Shown here one piece after another: positions 62,866 through 64,000 of a DNA stretch of 64,000 nt (position 1 is the stretch's first letter; each line of letters starts with the position of its first letter). The translations under genes and the position numbers were made by a program. The notes below the pieces were generated by a model that saw only the letters and a list, made by a program, of their open reading frames with translations, made no database searches and was not told the origin of the DNA. The stretch is from an uncultured Lachnospiraceae bacterium. Lineage in GTDB: Bacteria; Bacillota; Clostridia; Lachnospirales; Lachnospiraceae. The stretch covers positions 1 through 64,000 of the forward strand of contig URUU01000002.1 of NCBI GenBank assembly GCA_900551235.1, in the 5' to 3' direction.

Positions 62866-64000
62866 TCACCCCCGAACAAATCATGCAATTTTGCCATCAA
62901 ACTCTTTTCGTATGCTTCAATACGTGCTATGATTTTTTCTGATGGCTCAATCTGCCTGTATTCATAAAATGTTCTGGTGAACGGAATTTCATATCCTACT
63001 TTTGTTTTGGCTTTGTCAATCCATGCCTGCGGATTATATGGAATGACCTCACGTTCAAAGTAAGCATCAATATCTTCTGCAAGTGGTACATTTTCTGTAT
63101 CACGCTTTGATGTATCAGCTACCGGTTTCTTTTTCTTCATGATAACATTGCCGTCTTCATCCAGCTGCGGTGTTTCTACTACAATCTTGTTATATCCAAG
63201 TTCAACAGCATCCATGACTTTGCTCTTTACAACGATTGCATTGTCATTTTCATCTACACCATTGTATGTACCATCTGCATAAGCACCATACGCTTTAATA
63301 ATCAAATCACGGCAGGCCTTTGTAATATCTACGTTCTTTGAACCGATATTTTTACGTCTTGCTGAACAACAGGCAGATGCATCAATCAACTGTACTTTGC
63401 CCTGATGTGTGACAGGCTTATTTTTCATCACAATCCAGATATAGGTTGCAATACCTGTGTTGTAAAAAGCATTGTTTGGCAACTGTACAATCGCATCCAG
63501 CCAGTCATTTTCGATTAAATATCTGCGAATCTCAGAAGGACCGCTCCCTGCATCACCATTGAATAAAGATGAACCGTTCTGGATAATTGCCATCTGACCA
63601 TCATCTTTTAACTTTGCAAGACCGTTCAGCATGAACAGAAGCTGTCCATCACCTTTTGCCGGCAGTCCCGGTGCAAATCTTCCTGCCGTACCTTTCTTAA
63701 ATTCAGCTGTAACCTCTTTTTCCTCTCGTTTCCAGGGAATACCAAACGGTGGATTACTGATAATATAATCAAATTTATATCCGCTGAACTTGTCATCTGA
63801 CAGAGTATCACCGAACTGCATATTGTTAGGGTCTCCGCCACGGATAAGCATATCAGCCTTTGCAATACCGAATGTAAATGGATTGAACTCCTGACCAAAC
63901 ACAGTAACATCTGCATCCGCATCCATCTGCTTCAATCTTTCTTCCATACAGGTAAGCATCTGAGATGTTCCCATCGTCATATCATAGACGGTCTTTGAAA
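62862..64000 (-). CDS. hsdM: Type I DNA methyltransferase subunit HsdM (partial, 5' end outside window)
   Basis: N6-adenine methyltransferase subunit protecting host DNA. Only the C-terminal 379 residues are in the window; the helical N-terminus is missing. The SAM-binding motif I reads VYDMTMGTS, with Met and Ser where most families have Pro and Gly. The catalytic motif IV NPPF (YIISNPPFG) is intact. DGQLLFMLNGLAKL and NGSSLFNGDAGSGPSEIRR follow, as in the HsdM subfamily. The frame stays open to the edge of the window. Confidence 0.94.
   Translation of the reverse strand, partial: SKTVYDMTMGTSQMLTCMEERLKQMDADADVTVFGQEFNPFTFGIAKADMLIRGGDPNNMQFGDTLSDDKFSGYKFDYIISNPPFGIPWKREEKEVTAEFKKGTAGRFAPGLPAKGDGQLLFMLNGLAKLKDDGQMAIIQNGSSLFNGDAGSGPSEIRRYLIENDWLDAIVQLPNNAFYNTGIATYIWIVMKNKPVTHQGKVQLIDASACCSARRKNIGSKNVDITKACRDLIIKAYGAYADGTYNGVDENDNAIVVKSKVMDAVELGYNKIVVETPQLDEDGNVIMKKKKPVADTSKRDTENVPLAEDIDAYFEREVIPYNPQAWIDKAKTKVGYEIPFTRTFYEYRQIEPSEKIIARIEAYEKSLMAKLHDLFGGE

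Noticed and set aside
58501..64000. Extended defence island around the type I system
   Set aside because: Only hsdM, hsdS and hsdR are seen; the next gene is an ordinary aminopeptidase and the other flank is outside the window.

Overview
The window is chromosomal DNA from a Gram-positive, spore-lineage anaerobe, most likely a gut Lachnospiraceae (Clostridia). The pointers are a dcw cluster with two class B PBPs, an [FeFe]-hydrogenase maturase (HydE), a Spo0E-like phosphatase peptide, FeoB with a Cys-rich partner peptide, DUF3793/DUF2325/DUF6110 proteins, and very large secreted Ig/LRR proteins. MurE carries the DNPR motif of meso-diaminopimelate ligases. Every convincing gene lies on the minus strand, so gene order below runs from high to low coordinates. 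No rRNA, tRNA, CRISPR array, insertion sequence or prophage was seen.

Layout from the left. 79-13408 is the division and wall cluster mraZ-rsmH-ftsL-ftsI-spoVD-like PBP-mraY-murD-ftsW-murA-ftsQ-ftsZ. It is driven by a promoter at 13500-13528, with four 10-bp-spaced MraZ boxes just downstream of the predicted start. ftsZ has an extra promoter of its own. 13663-23729 holds two giant secreted proteins on similar extended -10 promoters: a CotH-kinase/lamin-tail protein, and a protein with two DUF6273 domains, Ig-like domains and BspA-type LRRs. 23986-39828 is housekeeping: murE-priA-def-fmt-yugP-like-rsmB-rlmN-prpC-prkC-rsgA-rpe-thiN, then ychF, lgt and a Spo0E-like peptide. 40390-45671 is an iron block: feoA-feoA-feoB-FeoB-associated peptide-Fur-like regulator, then DUF2325-DUF3793-flavodoxin. 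45933-51890 combines a metal-efflux module (HMA membrane protein, DUF6110 protein, atypical P1B-ATPase) with tcdA, a rhodanese-TtcA fusion and hydE. 52087-56892 holds mgtE and a csoR-copA copper operon. 57211-64000 holds an M18 aminopeptidase and a type I restriction system (hsdM-hsdS-hsdR), with hsdM cut by the window edge.

The most striking signal is in the DUF6273 protein. Its two homologous domains each contain a 33-codon stretch in which 19 codons differ, all non-synonymously, and 23 of the 24 base changes fall at codon positions 1 or 2. The stretch is followed by 57 identical bases. This is the pattern expected of variable repeats diversified by a diversity-generating retroelement (DGR). 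No reverse transcriptase or template repeat was found in the window, so the diversifier would have to act from elsewhere in the genome. Other points of interest are an internal ribosome start inside copA that could release a free CopZ-like chaperone, a shared TTAG-N6-CTAA palindrome at three iron-related control regions beside a Fur-like protein lacking the usual metal ligands, a P1B-ATPase with Ser-Cys-Ala in place of Cys-Pro-Cys, and a structured mgtE leader that does not match the M-box consensus.
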